From assembly GCA_002842575.1 (NCBI GenBank), contig PHDJ01000002.1, forward strand, positions 97,647 to 161,646: a stretch of DNA of 64,000 nucleotides, read 5' to 3'. Each line of letters opens with the position of its first letter. Within the stretch, counting starts at the first letter, position 1. Source of the DNA: Bacteroidetes bacterium HGW-Bacteroidetes-2 (GTDB lineage: Bacteria > Bacteroidota > Bacteroidia > Flavobacteriales > Flavobacteriaceae). The notes under the pieces were generated by a model, which was given only the letters and a program-made list of their open reading frames with translations, was not told the DNA's origin and did no database searches. Shown piece by piece: positions 36,673-45,811 of the stretch. A program made the translations under genes and the position numbers.

Positions 36673-37581
36673 TTGAAGAAAACCTTTTACAGCAACGGAA
36701 AACTTATACTCACTGCAGAATATCTTGTATTAGATGGTGCAAAGGCGCTTGCCATACCAACTAAATATGGACAATATTTAGAGGTTGAAGATATTTCTGA
36801 GAAAGTTTTATTATGGAAAAGTTTGGATGAACATGATATGGTTTGGTTTGAAGCCATTTTTAATATTTCGAATGACACCCTAGAATTACTTACAGAAAAA
36901 AATGGCATTTCAGAAACCTTACTTTTAATTCTTCAGGAAACAAAAAAACTAAATTTCAATTTTTTGGGAGAAACTCACGGTTATCAAATAACTACAAAAT
37001 TGAATTTTAGCAGAAATTGGGGTTTAGGCACGTCCTCTACACTTATTTCAAACATTGCTACTTGGGCAAAGGTAAATGCTTTTTCTTTGCTTAAAAACAG
37101 TTTTGGTGGCAGCGGTTATGACATTGCGTGTGCCTTACACCACAAACCAATACTTTATTCTAATAAGGAACATCCCCCTATAACAGATGAAGTACCATTA
37201 GATTGGAGTTTTAAAGAAGAACTTTTTTTTGTGTATTTAAACAAAAAACAAGATAGCAAGCAAGCTATTAATAATTATAAGAATTTAAATACAGACAAAA
37301 AAGAAGCTATTGCAAAAGTAAATATACTTACTAATGCACTTATTTTTTCTAAAACACTTTCTGAATTTGAAAATTTACTGCAAGCACATGAAGAAATCCT
37401 TTCCAATCTTCTGCATTTGCCAATGGTAAAACAAACTTATTTTAAGGATTACTCAGGGAGTATAAAAAGTCTTGGTGCTTGGGGTGGTGATTTTGTTTTA
37501 GCTACAAGAAAAGATGCAATAGAATATTTTCCAACAAAAGGATATACTATAGTAATTCCCTTTTCTACTATGTTAAAATAA
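36673..37581 (+). CDS. GHMP-family kinase, mevalonate-pathway type
   Basis: A small-molecule kinase of 302 residues starting at TTG one base after the mvaA stop. The N terminus GKLILTAEYLVLDGAKALAIP is the GHMP substrate-binding region. The ATP-binding loop is RNWGLGTSSTLISN near 115-128, and the third motif is in KSLGAWGGDFVLAT. It resembles mevalonate or phosphomevalonate kinase, but the exact substrate is not decided by sequence alone. Coupling to mvaA supports a mevalonate-pathway role. Confidence 0.88.
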   Translation: MKKTFYSNGKLILTAEYLVLDGAKALAIPTKYGQYLEVEDISEKVLLWKSLDEHDMVWFEAIFNISNDTLELLTEKNGISETLLLILQETKKLNFNFLGETHGYQITTKLNFSRNWGLGTSSTLISNIATWAKVNAFSLLKNSFGGSGYDIACALHHKPILYSNKEHPPITDEVPLDWSFKEELFFVYLNKKQDSKQAINNYKNLNTDKKEAIAKVNILTNALIFSKTLSEFENLLQAHEEILSNLLHLPMVKQTYFKDYSGSIKSLGAWGGDFVLATRKDAIEYFPTKGYTIVIPFSTMLK

Positions 37582-37612
37582 AAAATGCCTTTCGGTGTGA
37601 AAGACATTTTTA
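37582..37612. terminator. bidirectional terminator between GHMP kinase and ppiD
   Basis: The stem AAAATGcCTTTC / GAAAGaCATTTT has a 5-base loop and is A-rich before and T-rich after, so it can act on both converging transcripts. Confidence 0.75.
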
Positions 37613-37635
37613 TTCATTCAAAAGCAACCTATTTT

Positions 37636-39759
37636 TTAATAGAAATTTGCTCTTCTATCTTTTATGGTTGCTTTATCTTTTAAAGCATTATATACATTAG
37701 CATTAACCTGAGCTGCTCGTTTTGTGTTTATTTGATTAAAATACAGTGTATAATTATCGGTTTTAGGGGCATCGCTGCGAGTTAAAACTTTTATTTTATA
37801 TACTCCATTTTTGCCTTCAATAAGTTTAGAGGTAACCCCTTCTTTTAAACCAAATGCTGTCCCTACAACTTTAGGCTCTGTACCGGCATCAGCAAGAGTT
37901 GGGGCTTTCATGGTGATGGCATTTGCTTTTTTTACCTGAACATTTTTTTCTTGAGCTATTTCTTCTAGGGAAGAACCTTTAATACTTTCACTTATTTTTT
38001 TGGCTTTTTTCTCGTTTCTAAGAATTGGTGTAACTGAAATAGAAGCTTCTGCAGCACTCAACAGTCCTTTTTCTTTTTTATTTGTCAATTGTACAATGGC
38101 ATATCCATTGTTTATATTAAATCTTTTAACTTCCCCAACTTTACTTTCTTTTCCAAAAGCCCATGTTACAATGGAGCGATTGTTACCAATACCGGGAATA
38201 TTTTCTTCTAATTCGCCTATTTTATTTACAGGTCTTACATCGTATTCTGATTCTTTTGCTACCTTTAAAAAGTCTAAAGATGCAGCACTTGATTCAAATT
38301 TTGTGGCATCTACAAATATTTTATTTACCGTTTCTTCTGAAGGTACAATGGCTTTAGTGATGTTTGCAACTTTTATAGCTCTTTGAACATTTTTTTGGTC
38401 TTCAATAAAAACAATATGGTAACCAAAATCTGTTTCTATAACACCTTTATCTCCTTTTTTGTTGTCAAACAAATAATTATTAAAAGCTTCTATGGTTGCA
38501 CCGGGAGTTAAATATCCAAGGTCTCCTTTGTTTTCTTTTGCACTTTGGTCATCAGAAAATTGGGTAACTATGGATTCAAATTTTTTGTTGTCTTTTTGTA
38601 ATACATTGAGCAAGCTATCTGCAAGAGTTTTTGCTTGCTCTTTTGTTCTTGCTGTTGTTTCAGATGCAGATGGTAATCCTTCCCAAGTTATAAGAACGTG
38701 TTTGGCTTGAACTGAATCTGCAAGTTGTCTTACATCAATAACTTTTAAAAGATTATAACTGTTATCTAACTTGTATGGACCATATATTTCTCCTTTATTC
38801 ATTCCAAAAACAGTATCTGCTATGGTTGCTGGCAAATCTTTTTTAAACCACCATCTGTCTTGGTATTTTCCTTCAGAATTTTGACTTACAAAGGCAATAT
38901 CGTCATTGGTATCTTTAAATCCTGGCAAGGTGTCATTTTGTTTTGTAATGTTGTTATACTCTATTTTTTGCGATAACAAGGATGCGATTTCTTCTCTTAC
39001 AGCTTCATCATCTTTTGAAGATGGGTTTTCAGCAAAAAGCACATATTGGATATCTACAGAGGCTTCTGTTTTAAATTGTTTTGTGTTTTTTTTGATGTAT
39101 TCTGTAATATCACTTTCGGTTATGGTAATTTCGCTATCTGGTATACTAGAATATGGTATTTGAACAAATTCAAGATCTACTTTATCGTTTTCTATTCTGT
39201 ATTCTAACTCACCTTCTGCATTAGTTGCTCCTATACCTGCTTTTACGAGATTATAATAGGTTTGCTCCAATGCATTTTGTGTAACGGATTTTTCAAATTC
39301 AATAAATTGCGCATAAAGAGGCGGATTGTTTGCTTTCACATCGGCTATGTATTCTTGTAGTTTATTGTTATCAAAAACACCTGCTTCATTTAAGAAAGCC
39401 TGATTTCCTGCAAGATTTTGGGCTAAAGCATTTCTTAATTGGTCTGCACCTACTACTAATCCCAATTCTTCAAATTGTTTAGTTAATAGAGCCTTGCGAA
39501 GTTCATTGTTCCAGACCATATTCATGGCTTGAGCATTGGTAGCATTTGGGCCAAGATTTCTAAGTGCGTCATCTACTTTTTTAGCAAAATCTTCTCTAGA
39601 AATGTCTGTGTTGTTAATTGTAGCTATGGTATTTAGCGATTTTTGAGAGGTAAACCCTCCATTTTGTATAACGTCTGCTAACACAAAAGAGAATAGCGCA
39701 AGGGCTATTATAATAATCAAAAAGATAGAACGTTGTCTTATTTTATTTAATACTGCCAT
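37636..39759 (-). CDS. PpiD/SurA-like peptidyl-prolyl isomerase
   Basis: A membrane-anchored periplasmic foldase, 707 residues. A single N-terminal helix (SIFLIIIIALALFSFVLADVI) leads to a SurA_N-type chaperone region. A parvulin domain follows at about 340-450 (QAKHVLITWEGLP, KGDLGYLTPGATIEAF, FGYHIVFIEDQ). A second C-terminal chaperone segment ends the protein. The layout matches PpiD, which helps outer-membrane proteins after translocation. It is the last gene of the minus-strand envelope cluster, 88 bases after the CNNM gene. Confidence 0.93.
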   Translation of the reverse strand: MAVLNKIRQRSIFLIIIIALALFSFVLADVIQNGGFTSQKSLNTIATINNTDISREDFAKKVDDALRNLGPNATNAQAMNMVWNNELRKALLTKQFEELGLVVGADQLRNALAQNLAGNQAFLNEAGVFDNNKLQEYIADVKANNPPLYAQFIEFEKSVTQNALEQTYYNLVKAGIGATNAEGELEYRIENDKVDLEFVQIPYSSIPDSEITITESDITEYIKKNTKQFKTEASVDIQYVLFAENPSSKDDEAVREEIASLLSQKIEYNNITKQNDTLPGFKDTNDDIAFVSQNSEGKYQDRWWFKKDLPATIADTVFGMNKGEIYGPYKLDNSYNLLKVIDVRQLADSVQAKHVLITWEGLPSASETTARTKEQAKTLADSLLNVLQKDNKKFESIVTQFSDDQSAKENKGDLGYLTPGATIEAFNNYLFDNKKGDKGVIETDFGYHIVFIEDQKNVQRAIKVANITKAIVPSEETVNKIFVDATKFESSAASLDFLKVAKESEYDVRPVNKIGELEENIPGIGNNRSIVTWAFGKESKVGEVKRFNINNGYAIVQLTNKKEKGLLSAAEASISVTPILRNEKKAKKISESIKGSSLEEIAQEKNVQVKKANAITMKAPTLADAGTEPKVVGTAFGLKEGVTSKLIEGKNGVYKIKVLTRSDAPKTDNYTLYFNQINTKRAAQVNANVYNALKDKATIKDRRANFY

Positions 39760-39847
39760 TTGTCTTTAAATTTATAGGGGGCGAAAATACCAATTTTGAA
39801 CAACTTATGAAAAGGTTAATGGGTAAATTTTCATAAAAATAAAATTA

Positions 39848-41119
39848 TTATTTTTCTGAAGTGATTTCTAACGCCACCAACTCAATTTTTGTATTTGAAA
39901 CTTCTAGAATTTTAAAGTTAAAATGCTCAATCTCAACAATTTCATTTTTATTAGGGATTTCTTGTGCGAAATACACAATCATGCCGCCTAAAGTTTCGTA
40001 GTTTTCGTCTTCTGGAAGATTTAATTTATAGTTTTCGTTTAAATAATCTACTTCAAGACGAGCGGAAAATTTATACAGGGTATCTGAAAATTTTTCTTCA
40101 ATTAATTCTGTTATATCGTGTTCGTCTTCAATTTCACCAAAAAGTTCTTCTATAATATCTTCTATGGTCATCATTCCAGCTGTACCTCCATATTCATCTA
40201 AGATAATTGCAATACTCTCTCTTTTTTTAATTAAAATATTTAAACTGTCCTTTACTAACATCGTTTCGGGAACAAAAATTACTGGAATAAGAATTTCTTT
40301 TAAAGTTTCGGGCTTTTTGAAGAGTTCAAATGCGTGTACATAGCCTATAATATCGTCAATATTTTCTTTGTAAACTAATATTTTAGAATACCCTGTTTCA
40401 GAAAACAACTTCACTAGGTCTTTGGGCAAGGTATTTATGTCAACTGCAACAATCTCGGTTCGTGGTATCATTACTTCCCGAGCTTTTACTTCTGAAAAAT
40501 CTAATGCATTTTGAAATATTTGTATTTCAGAATCTATAGTGTCCTCCTCTCTAACAGATTCCATTTGTTCTGAAATATAATTTCCTAATTCCACTTTTGA
40601 AAAACTTAGCTGAAGAGAGTCGCCTTGGGTTTTAAATACTTTTTTTAAGATTACATCGGATATCCAAATAACAAATTCAGAAATAAAAGAGAAGATTATA
40701 TAAAAAATATAAGCTGGAATAGCAAAAAACTTTAAAAGGCTGTTAGCATATACTTGAAAAAATACCTTAGGTAAAAACTCTGCGGTTAAAAGAATAACTA
40801 GTGTTGAAATAATGGTTTGAATAAATAGGATTTTAATTGGTAATTCAGAAGAAACAAGATATTGTGAAAAAAGCAGATGGGTAAGAAGATCTCCCATCAT
40901 AAATCCATATACAACTAAAGTAATATTGTTACCAACAAGCATGGTTGCAATAAATTTAGAAGGTCTTTTTGTTAGTCTTTTAAGGATAGTGGCCAAAAAA
41001 CTATGTTGTTTTTTTTCAATTTCAATATAAATTTTATTGGCAGACACGAAAGCAATCTCCATTCCAGAAAAGAATGCAGAAAGGATTAGCATTAAGAGGA
41101 TAACAAAATAGTGCTCCAT
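39848..41119 (-). CDS. CNNM/CorC-type membrane protein (hemolysin family)
   Basis: 423 residues with the CNNM transmembrane domain (DUF21) in the first ~190 (FFSGMEIAFVSANKIYIEIEK), two CBS repeats (VMIPRTEIVAVDI, ILIKKRESIAIILDEYGGTAGMMTIEDIIEEL) and a C-terminal CorC_HlyC domain. The family is linked to Mg2+ or cobalt homeostasis; the older name hemolysin is not a functional claim. It overlaps the upstream small membrane gene by one base (TAATG). It is similar to but not obviously GldE, which usually sits with gldD. Confidence 0.92.
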   Translation of the reverse strand: MEHYFVILLMLILSAFFSGMEIAFVSANKIYIEIEKKQHSFLATILKRLTKRPSKFIATMLVGNNITLVVYGFMMGDLLTHLLFSQYLVSSELPIKILFIQTIISTLVILLTAEFLPKVFFQVYANSLLKFFAIPAYIFYIIFSFISEFVIWISDVILKKVFKTQGDSLQLSFSKVELGNYISEQMESVREEDTIDSEIQIFQNALDFSEVKAREVMIPRTEIVAVDINTLPKDLVKLFSETGYSKILVYKENIDDIIGYVHAFELFKKPETLKEILIPVIFVPETMLVKDSLNILIKKRESIAIILDEYGGTAGMMTIEDIIEELFGEIEDEHDITELIEEKFSDTLYKFSARLEVDYLNENYKLNLPEDENYETLGGMIVYFAQEIPNKNEIVEIEHFNFKILEVSNTKIELVALEITSEK

Positions 41120-41319
41120 TAGTTATTTTGCTGATTTTTTTCCATTTTTTTTCTAAAATCTCGTTTAAAGAAAAACATTAATATAGAAACTACGGCAAAA
41201 AATATAAATAAATACGCTCTATTTTTGTCTGAATTCCAACTGGAAATTATTGCGAAGATAGACAATACAAACACCACTAAATAGGCATATTCAAATATTT
41301 TATAGACTGTTTTGTTCAT
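41119..41319 (-). CDS. small two-helix membrane protein
   Basis: A 66-residue protein with two hydrophobic helices (YAYLVVFVLSIFAIIS, AYLFIFFAVVSILMFFF) and a Lys/Arg-rich tail (FKRDFRKKMEKNQQ). I recognise it only as a conserved hypothetical upstream of the CNNM gene in flavobacteria. The overlapping stop and start support translational coupling with that gene. Confidence 0.75.
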   Translation of the reverse strand: MNKTVYKIFEYAYLVVFVLSIFAIISSWNSDKNRAYLFIFFAVVSILMFFFKRDFRKKMEKNQQNN

Positions 41320-41377
41320 CTTTTTTAAGTAGTATTAAAAAAAGTAAATAAAAAAATCTACTTTTTTATTAAACAAA

Positions 41378-41965
41378 TTACTGTTCTGCATCGGTTTTAC
41401 TTTCTAATTTAGTTTTATCCACAAATTGTACTCCTATGTTTTTTCTGGACAGAAAGTTATTAAATTCTTCATTAGAATCAAAACGGCCTCCGTCGTTATA
41501 CGAACCATCTTTAAATTTAATTTTGTAGGGTTGGTCTGTAAAAATCCATTTATTTTTTTGGTCCCAGTACATTTGTTGTGCGTGAAGAACTACACTGTCG
41601 CTAGTTATTAAAACTACATTTCCTCTTAAATCAATCAGTTCTGCTTTATCGTAATTTATGCCATAATCTGAGGTTACGGTCGTTTTATCGCCATTGTCCT
41701 TCCAAAACTGAACTTCTAAACCTTCTGGAAATTCAGAATAGGAAAAATTATAATTAGAAAAATCTAAAAGTTTTGGCGTAATTAGATTAGCTACTAGTTT
41801 ACCAGAATCTGTGTATTTTAAATCTACCCCATTTCCTTCAGCCATTGGTCCCAGATCTGCAGTATTGAGTTGCTTTATTTTTTGATAATTTCCTTCACAA
41901 GCAAAAAGCGTTATGGCTATAAAAATAGCCATAACGCTTTTTCTTCTACTAGTATTTAATTTCAT
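41378..41965 (-). CDS. lptC: LptC-like LPS transport periplasmic protein
   Basis: Bitopic or lipid-anchored component of the LPS transport bridge, 195 residues. The signal ends in a lipobox-like ITLFAC (Cys23). The beta-jellyroll LptC/OstA-like region shows FSYSEFPEGLEVQFW, DYGINYDKAELIDLRGNVVL and LHAQQMYWDQKNKWIFTDQP, which are typical LptC strands. It begins one base after the TPR gene stop and is part of an envelope-assembly cluster. Confidence 0.9.
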   Translation of the reverse strand: MKLNTSRRKSVMAIFIAITLFACEGNYQKIKQLNTADLGPMAEGNGVDLKYTDSGKLVANLITPKLLDFSNYNFSYSEFPEGLEVQFWKDNGDKTTVTSDYGINYDKAELIDLRGNVVLITSDSVVLHAQQMYWDQKNKWIFTDQPYKIKFKDGSYNDGGRFDSNEEFNNFLSRKNIGVQFVDKTKLESKTDAEQ

Positions 41966-41966
41966 T

Positions 41967-43343
41967 CTATAAGTTTGGCACCTTTACGCTACCACCTACC
42001 CAACAGTTAAAAGTTACTGTTTTTCCTTGCATCCCTTCTTGAAAGATATCACTTTTTGATGGCGCTCTAGCTGTATAACTTTCAATGGCTGAGTTTGCAT
42101 TATTAGCTACTGACGGATCAACACGTGCCGCAGTTCTAGCTAAATCAGCAGCTAACCAGTTAATTGCTCTTTTTTCAAATACGGTTTCACCACAACTGTT
42201 TGAACTTGCAGCTATCATGTTTGCTATTTGTAGATACGCTCTTCCAAAAGAAGGTTTTGCATCAATGGCTTTTCTATAAAAAGCTCTAGCTTGACTTGAG
42301 TTTCCTCCTTTTCTGTAGTTTTCAGCAATTTTATAATAGGTGTTTGCTTTTCTAGAATTGTCAGTTTCTAGCTCAGCAGATTGATTAAAATATTGTAGTG
42401 CTAATTTAGATTTGCCATCTGCTTCTGCTTGTAATCCTAAAGAATATGCAGACCTTGCTGACGGCTCTAAATCGTGTAGTGCTTGTGAAACTTTAAAAAA
42501 TAATGGGTCTTCTGTACATTCTTTTTCTGAAAGTCTAATATTAACTCCCTTTAACCAATCTACATCGGTTTTTCTTTCTTCAAAATCTTTGTTGTAAAGT
42601 GGTATTAAATTAGTACAATCTGCAAGAATACCTAATTTTCCGTTAACACTTTCTTTTACTTGTGCATATGCCCTAAGGTTTATTTCGCCATTTTTAAGAA
42701 GTTTATCTTCTGTTTGATTTAAATCTCCACCAGCATCTTGTCTTTCGATTAAAGGTGTAATTCTAGAGGCAAGTGCATTTTCTTCTTCTTCAATTTTACT
42801 AATTATTTCATCATAAAGGTTAAATACTTCTTGTATTTGTTTTTTTCCAATTTCTTGTAAATCAACCGCTAATGAAAAGTAAGTGTATAAAGCTTTAGGG
42901 CTTGTAAAATTTTCTTTGTCTTTGGCATAAGCACTTTCAAAAGCTTGAAATTGTTCTTCCACTGTACCAATTTGATGATCAAACATTACTTGTGCAAAGT
43001 CAGCAAGCATAGCGCCTTCCTTTTTACCGTTAGGGAAGTATTGCAAACGTTCTCTACTTATTTTTTTATATTCATTGAATTCCTTTATTTTATCTGCTCC
43101 GCTTGCTTTTTCTATTCTATCCAAATAAAGTCTCTCTCCGTATTGATAAATGCTTAAGTGATAGGATGGGCAATCTCTGCGCAATTCTTCTAAATAAGGA
43201 AGTGCTGTACTGTAATTTTCAATTTTTGCTGACTCGGCAAAGAGTGAAAGCGTTGTTGCACAATCTTCATTGTTTGTGTTTGCATCATTTGCTTGGGCAG
43301 TGAATAGAATGCCTAGTAGGAATAATGTGGCTTTAAGTTTCAT
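41967..43343 (-). CDS. secreted tetratricopeptide-repeat protein
   Basis: An exported TPR protein of 458 residues. I start at ATG 43343 (MKLKATLFLLGILFTAQAND) for its signal peptide; the track's extra 19 residues are not signal-like. TPR-like helical pairs include SAYSLGLQAEADGKSKLALQYFNQSAEL and TYYKIAENYRKGGNSSQARAFYRKAIDA. Four to five cysteines are spread through the protein. Its function is unknown. Position between an outer-membrane protein and lptC suggests outer-membrane assembly. Confidence 0.82.
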   Translation of the reverse strand: MKLKATLFLLGILFTAQANDANTNNEDCATTLSLFAESAKIENYSTALPYLEELRRDCPSYHLSIYQYGERLYLDRIEKASGADKIKEFNEYKKISRERLQYFPNGKKEGAMLADFAQVMFDHQIGTVEEQFQAFESAYAKDKENFTSPKALYTYFSLAVDLQEIGKKQIQEVFNLYDEIISKIEEEENALASRITPLIERQDAGGDLNQTEDKLLKNGEINLRAYAQVKESVNGKLGILADCTNLIPLYNKDFEERKTDVDWLKGVNIRLSEKECTEDPLFFKVSQALHDLEPSARSAYSLGLQAEADGKSKLALQYFNQSAELETDNSRKANTYYKIAENYRKGGNSSQARAFYRKAIDAKPSFGRAYLQIANMIAASSNSCGETVFEKRAINWLAADLARTAARVDPSVANNANSAIESYTARAPSKSDIFQEGMQGKTVTFNCWVGGSVKVPNL

Positions 43344-43372
43344 TTGTAATTGTTTTTCAATTATTGTAATTT

Positions 43373-44617
43373 TTAATCGTATAAAGTTTTTATAAACCAT
43401 TTATCATTAAGAGATAGACTTATAAAGGTGTTGAAAAAATTTTCTTGTATTAATCCTGAATTAACAGTTCCTCTTTTCCCAAGTTCAAATCCAATGTTAA
43501 TATTTGAAAATAATTTTCCAACAGGTAGTCCTACCCCAAAAGATATGCCAAACTCATTTATGTTTTCATTATTAATAACTAAACCAGTGTCTTCAAAACG
43601 TATTCCAGCCCGATAAGTAACTCTGCTAAAATAGCTTGAAAATGAATTTGAATTAGGAACAAAAAAACCTCCTAACTTATATCTAGAAGCATCTGAAAAT
43701 TCAACATTATCTAATGTAAAAGTTCTGTTGTTAAAATTACTAGTTTTTTGATTGGTATATTCCGCACCTACAAACCAATTTCTTTGTTTCCCAACTCCCA
43801 AACCAAAGGTAAACTGTGAGGGAAAAGTTAAGCTTGTATTAGCAACATCCACATCTCTAGTATCTACATTTATTTGAAGGTTTGAATTAGGGATAAAAAC
43901 ACTAGCAAATTGTCTAAAATTTTCAGAATCTAAATTTGTTTCAGGAGTGTAGCTAACCGAGGTAATAATTTCAAGGTTTTTGAATACTGTTTCTCTGTAT
44001 GCTGCTCCAAAATTAAAACTGAAACCCGATAAATTTGATCTGTTCGATTCTCTTGTGGCAAGTTCTACATCTTCTTGTGAAAGCAATGTTACGTTTTCTA
44101 TATTTCCAAAATTATAGCTAGTTTCTATACCAAAACTTAATTTGGGTGTGATTTGATACCCCCCAGAAACGAATACTTTATTCATTCCACCAGATCCTGA
44201 ATTTTGAATTAAGGTTGTGCCCGACAAATTTTCTAAATTATACCCTACAGCAGTAAGAGGTAGCACTCCAAAACTTAATCCAAATTTTTCTCCTATAGGT
44301 ATTCCCAGTGCTAAATAATTAATGGATGTTGCTGTTGTTTTTCCGCTTTCGGTTTCTGTTTCCTGTGTAACCGATTTATGACTACCTCCTACTGTAAAAG
44401 TTACATATTTTAAAGAGGCTAATCCTGCTGGATTTTGCAAATTTAAGTGAATACTATCAGAATACATACTTATTCCGCCCATCAATCTGTTTTCAACAGT
44501 GCCTCTAAAATTTAAAGACCCAATACCAAAAAAAGAGTAGGGAGACGAAGTGGCTTCTTGTGCAGAGGCAATAGCAGTAACTACTACCAATGTTATAACT
44601 AAAAATTTTCTTATCAT
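43373..44617 (-). CDS. outer-membrane beta-barrel protein of envelope cluster
   Basis: 414 residues with a signal peptide (FLVITLVVVTAIASAQ) and alternating beta-barrel strands throughout. The segment SPYSFFGIGSLNFRGTVENRLMGG near 25-50 and NLQNPAGLASLKYVTF resemble the FadL/PorV-like start of flavobacterial outer-membrane proteins. The last strand ends SLSLNDKWFIKTLYD. The ATG overlaps the coaX stop (ATGA), so the two are coupled. A transport or assembly role is inference. Confidence 0.8.
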   Translation of the reverse strand: MIRKFLVITLVVVTAIASAQEATSSPYSFFGIGSLNFRGTVENRLMGGISMYSDSIHLNLQNPAGLASLKYVTFTVGGSHKSVTQETETESGKTTATSINYLALGIPIGEKFGLSFGVLPLTAVGYNLENLSGTTLIQNSGSGGMNKVFVSGGYQITPKLSFGIETSYNFGNIENVTLLSQEDVELATRESNRSNLSGFSFNFGAAYRETVFKNLEIITSVSYTPETNLDSENFRQFASVFIPNSNLQINVDTRDVDVANTSLTFPSQFTFGLGVGKQRNWFVGAEYTNQKTSNFNNRTFTLDNVEFSDASRYKLGGFFVPNSNSFSSYFSRVTYRAGIRFEDTGLVINNENINEFGISFGVGLPVGKLFSNINIGFELGKRGTVNSGLIQENFFNTFISLSLNDKWFIKTLYD

Positions 44618-45345
44618 GTATTTTGATTGTATTCTAGCAAATAATTTAAACCTTCTAGAAGGAAATTTGAATTGGCAAATATGCTATTTTTTAAACTATC
44701 TCGCAAAAAATGAGCATTGCCTCCTGTTAAAATAACTGTTAAATCTTTAAATTCTTCTTTATAACGGTTAATTACTCCATCTATTTCAAAAGAAACACCA
44801 TACATAACTCCCGAATGAATGGATGTAGCCGTTGAATTTCCAAGAATCGTTTTTGGCGTATTGGCATCAAGCAATGGCAACTTTTCGGTAAAAGTATGCA
44901 GTGCTTTATATCTCATTGTTATACCCGGTGAAATTGCACCTCCTTTAAAATGCATTTTTGAATCCATAAAATCATAGGTTATGCAGGTACCCACATCAAT
45001 AATTAACACATTTTTATTTGGAAATAATTTACATGCTGCACTTGCCAAAGCAATTCGGTCAAAACCTAAAGTTTTCGGCGTGGTGTAATCATTTACAAAG
45101 GGAACTTTTGTAGCATTAGTAATGACATATAAATTAAATAATTTTTCTAATCTTTCTACATTTTTTATAGAAAAAGAGCCCACAACTCCTAATATTGCAT
45201 TTTTGATTTTAGGGAAATCGCCCTCTATTTTTTCAAGATTCTTTTTAAAATCTGAAAGAATAAAAGTTTCCTTATGAATCAATACGCTTTCTTGAAAAAC
45301 CGCAAACTTTACCAGAGTGTTTCCAACGTCAACTACTAAGTTCAT
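44614..45345 (-). CDS. coaX: type III pantothenate kinase
   Basis: First step of coenzyme A synthesis (ATP + pantothenate). CoaX family ASKHA motifs: DVGNTLVKFAVF at residues 6-17 (phosphate 1), GFDRIALASAA, LIIDVGTCITYDFM, GGAISPGITMRYKAL and VILTGGNAHFL. I use ATG 45345 (MNLVVDVGNT), giving 243 residues; the track adds seven residues before the first strand. It starts the minus-strand envelope cluster. Confidence 0.96.
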   Translation of the reverse strand: MNLVVDVGNTLVKFAVFQESVLIHKETFILSDFKKNLEKIEGDFPKIKNAILGVVGSFSIKNVERLEKLFNLYVITNATKVPFVNDYTTPKTLGFDRIALASAACKLFPNKNVLIIDVGTCITYDFMDSKMHFKGGAISPGITMRYKALHTFTEKLPLLDANTPKTILGNSTATSIHSGVMYGVSFEIDGVINRYKEEFKDLTVILTGGNAHFLRDSLKNSIFANSNFLLEGLNYLLEYNQNT

Positions 45346-45435
45346 TTTGAAATGAATAAGCGGCAAAAATACAATTTGAATTTATAAATACAACACGTCA
45401 AGTAAGAAATAAAACTTTTTTTTTAAATTTATATT

Positions 45436-45464
45436 TTGTTCAAAGCAAAATAGGTTTATATTTG
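45436..45464 (+). promoter_or_regulatory. promoter of tRNA-Phe (TTG-N18-TATATTTG)
   Basis: TTG at 45436-45438, 18 bases, then TATATTTG at 45457-45464, a perfect Bacteroidota promoter. The leader downstream holds an inverted repeat (GCTTAGG ... CCTAAAGC). This promoter is a useful local reference for -33/-7 spacing. Confidence 0.75.
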
Positions 45465-45524
45465 CAGCCGCTTAGGAGATAACTTATACTTTGTTTCTAT
45501 TGCCTAAAGCAGATTAAAAACAAT

Positions 45525-45597
<73 letters not shown>

Positions 45598-45605
45598 CTA
45601 AATAA

Positions 45606-45637
45606 AATCCCCTTTTTTAACAATTGGGGATTTTTTA
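45606..45637 (+). terminator. terminator of tRNA-Phe
   Basis: The stem AAATCCCC / GGGGATTT with a T-rich loop and a following T-run lies 9 bases after the tRNA. The ~175 bases from here to the next gene show no other clear feature. Confidence 0.8.
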
Positions 45638-45811
45638 TTTATTAGCAGATGCAGCCTTCCCCTCAACCCTCGGAGCTTTAGCCACCACAATTTAAATCAT
45701 GAAACGTTTGTATTTGAAAGGTCTTGTTTTTATAAAAACTAACCTTTCTTTTTTTCGTAAATTTTGTAAGGAAACACCTTAATATACCGACTATTTGCTT
45801 ATTTTTATAAA

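Noticed and set aside
39848-41119. GldE gliding-motility protein
   Set aside because: The domain layout is compatible, but the neighbours are not gldD or other gliding genes.
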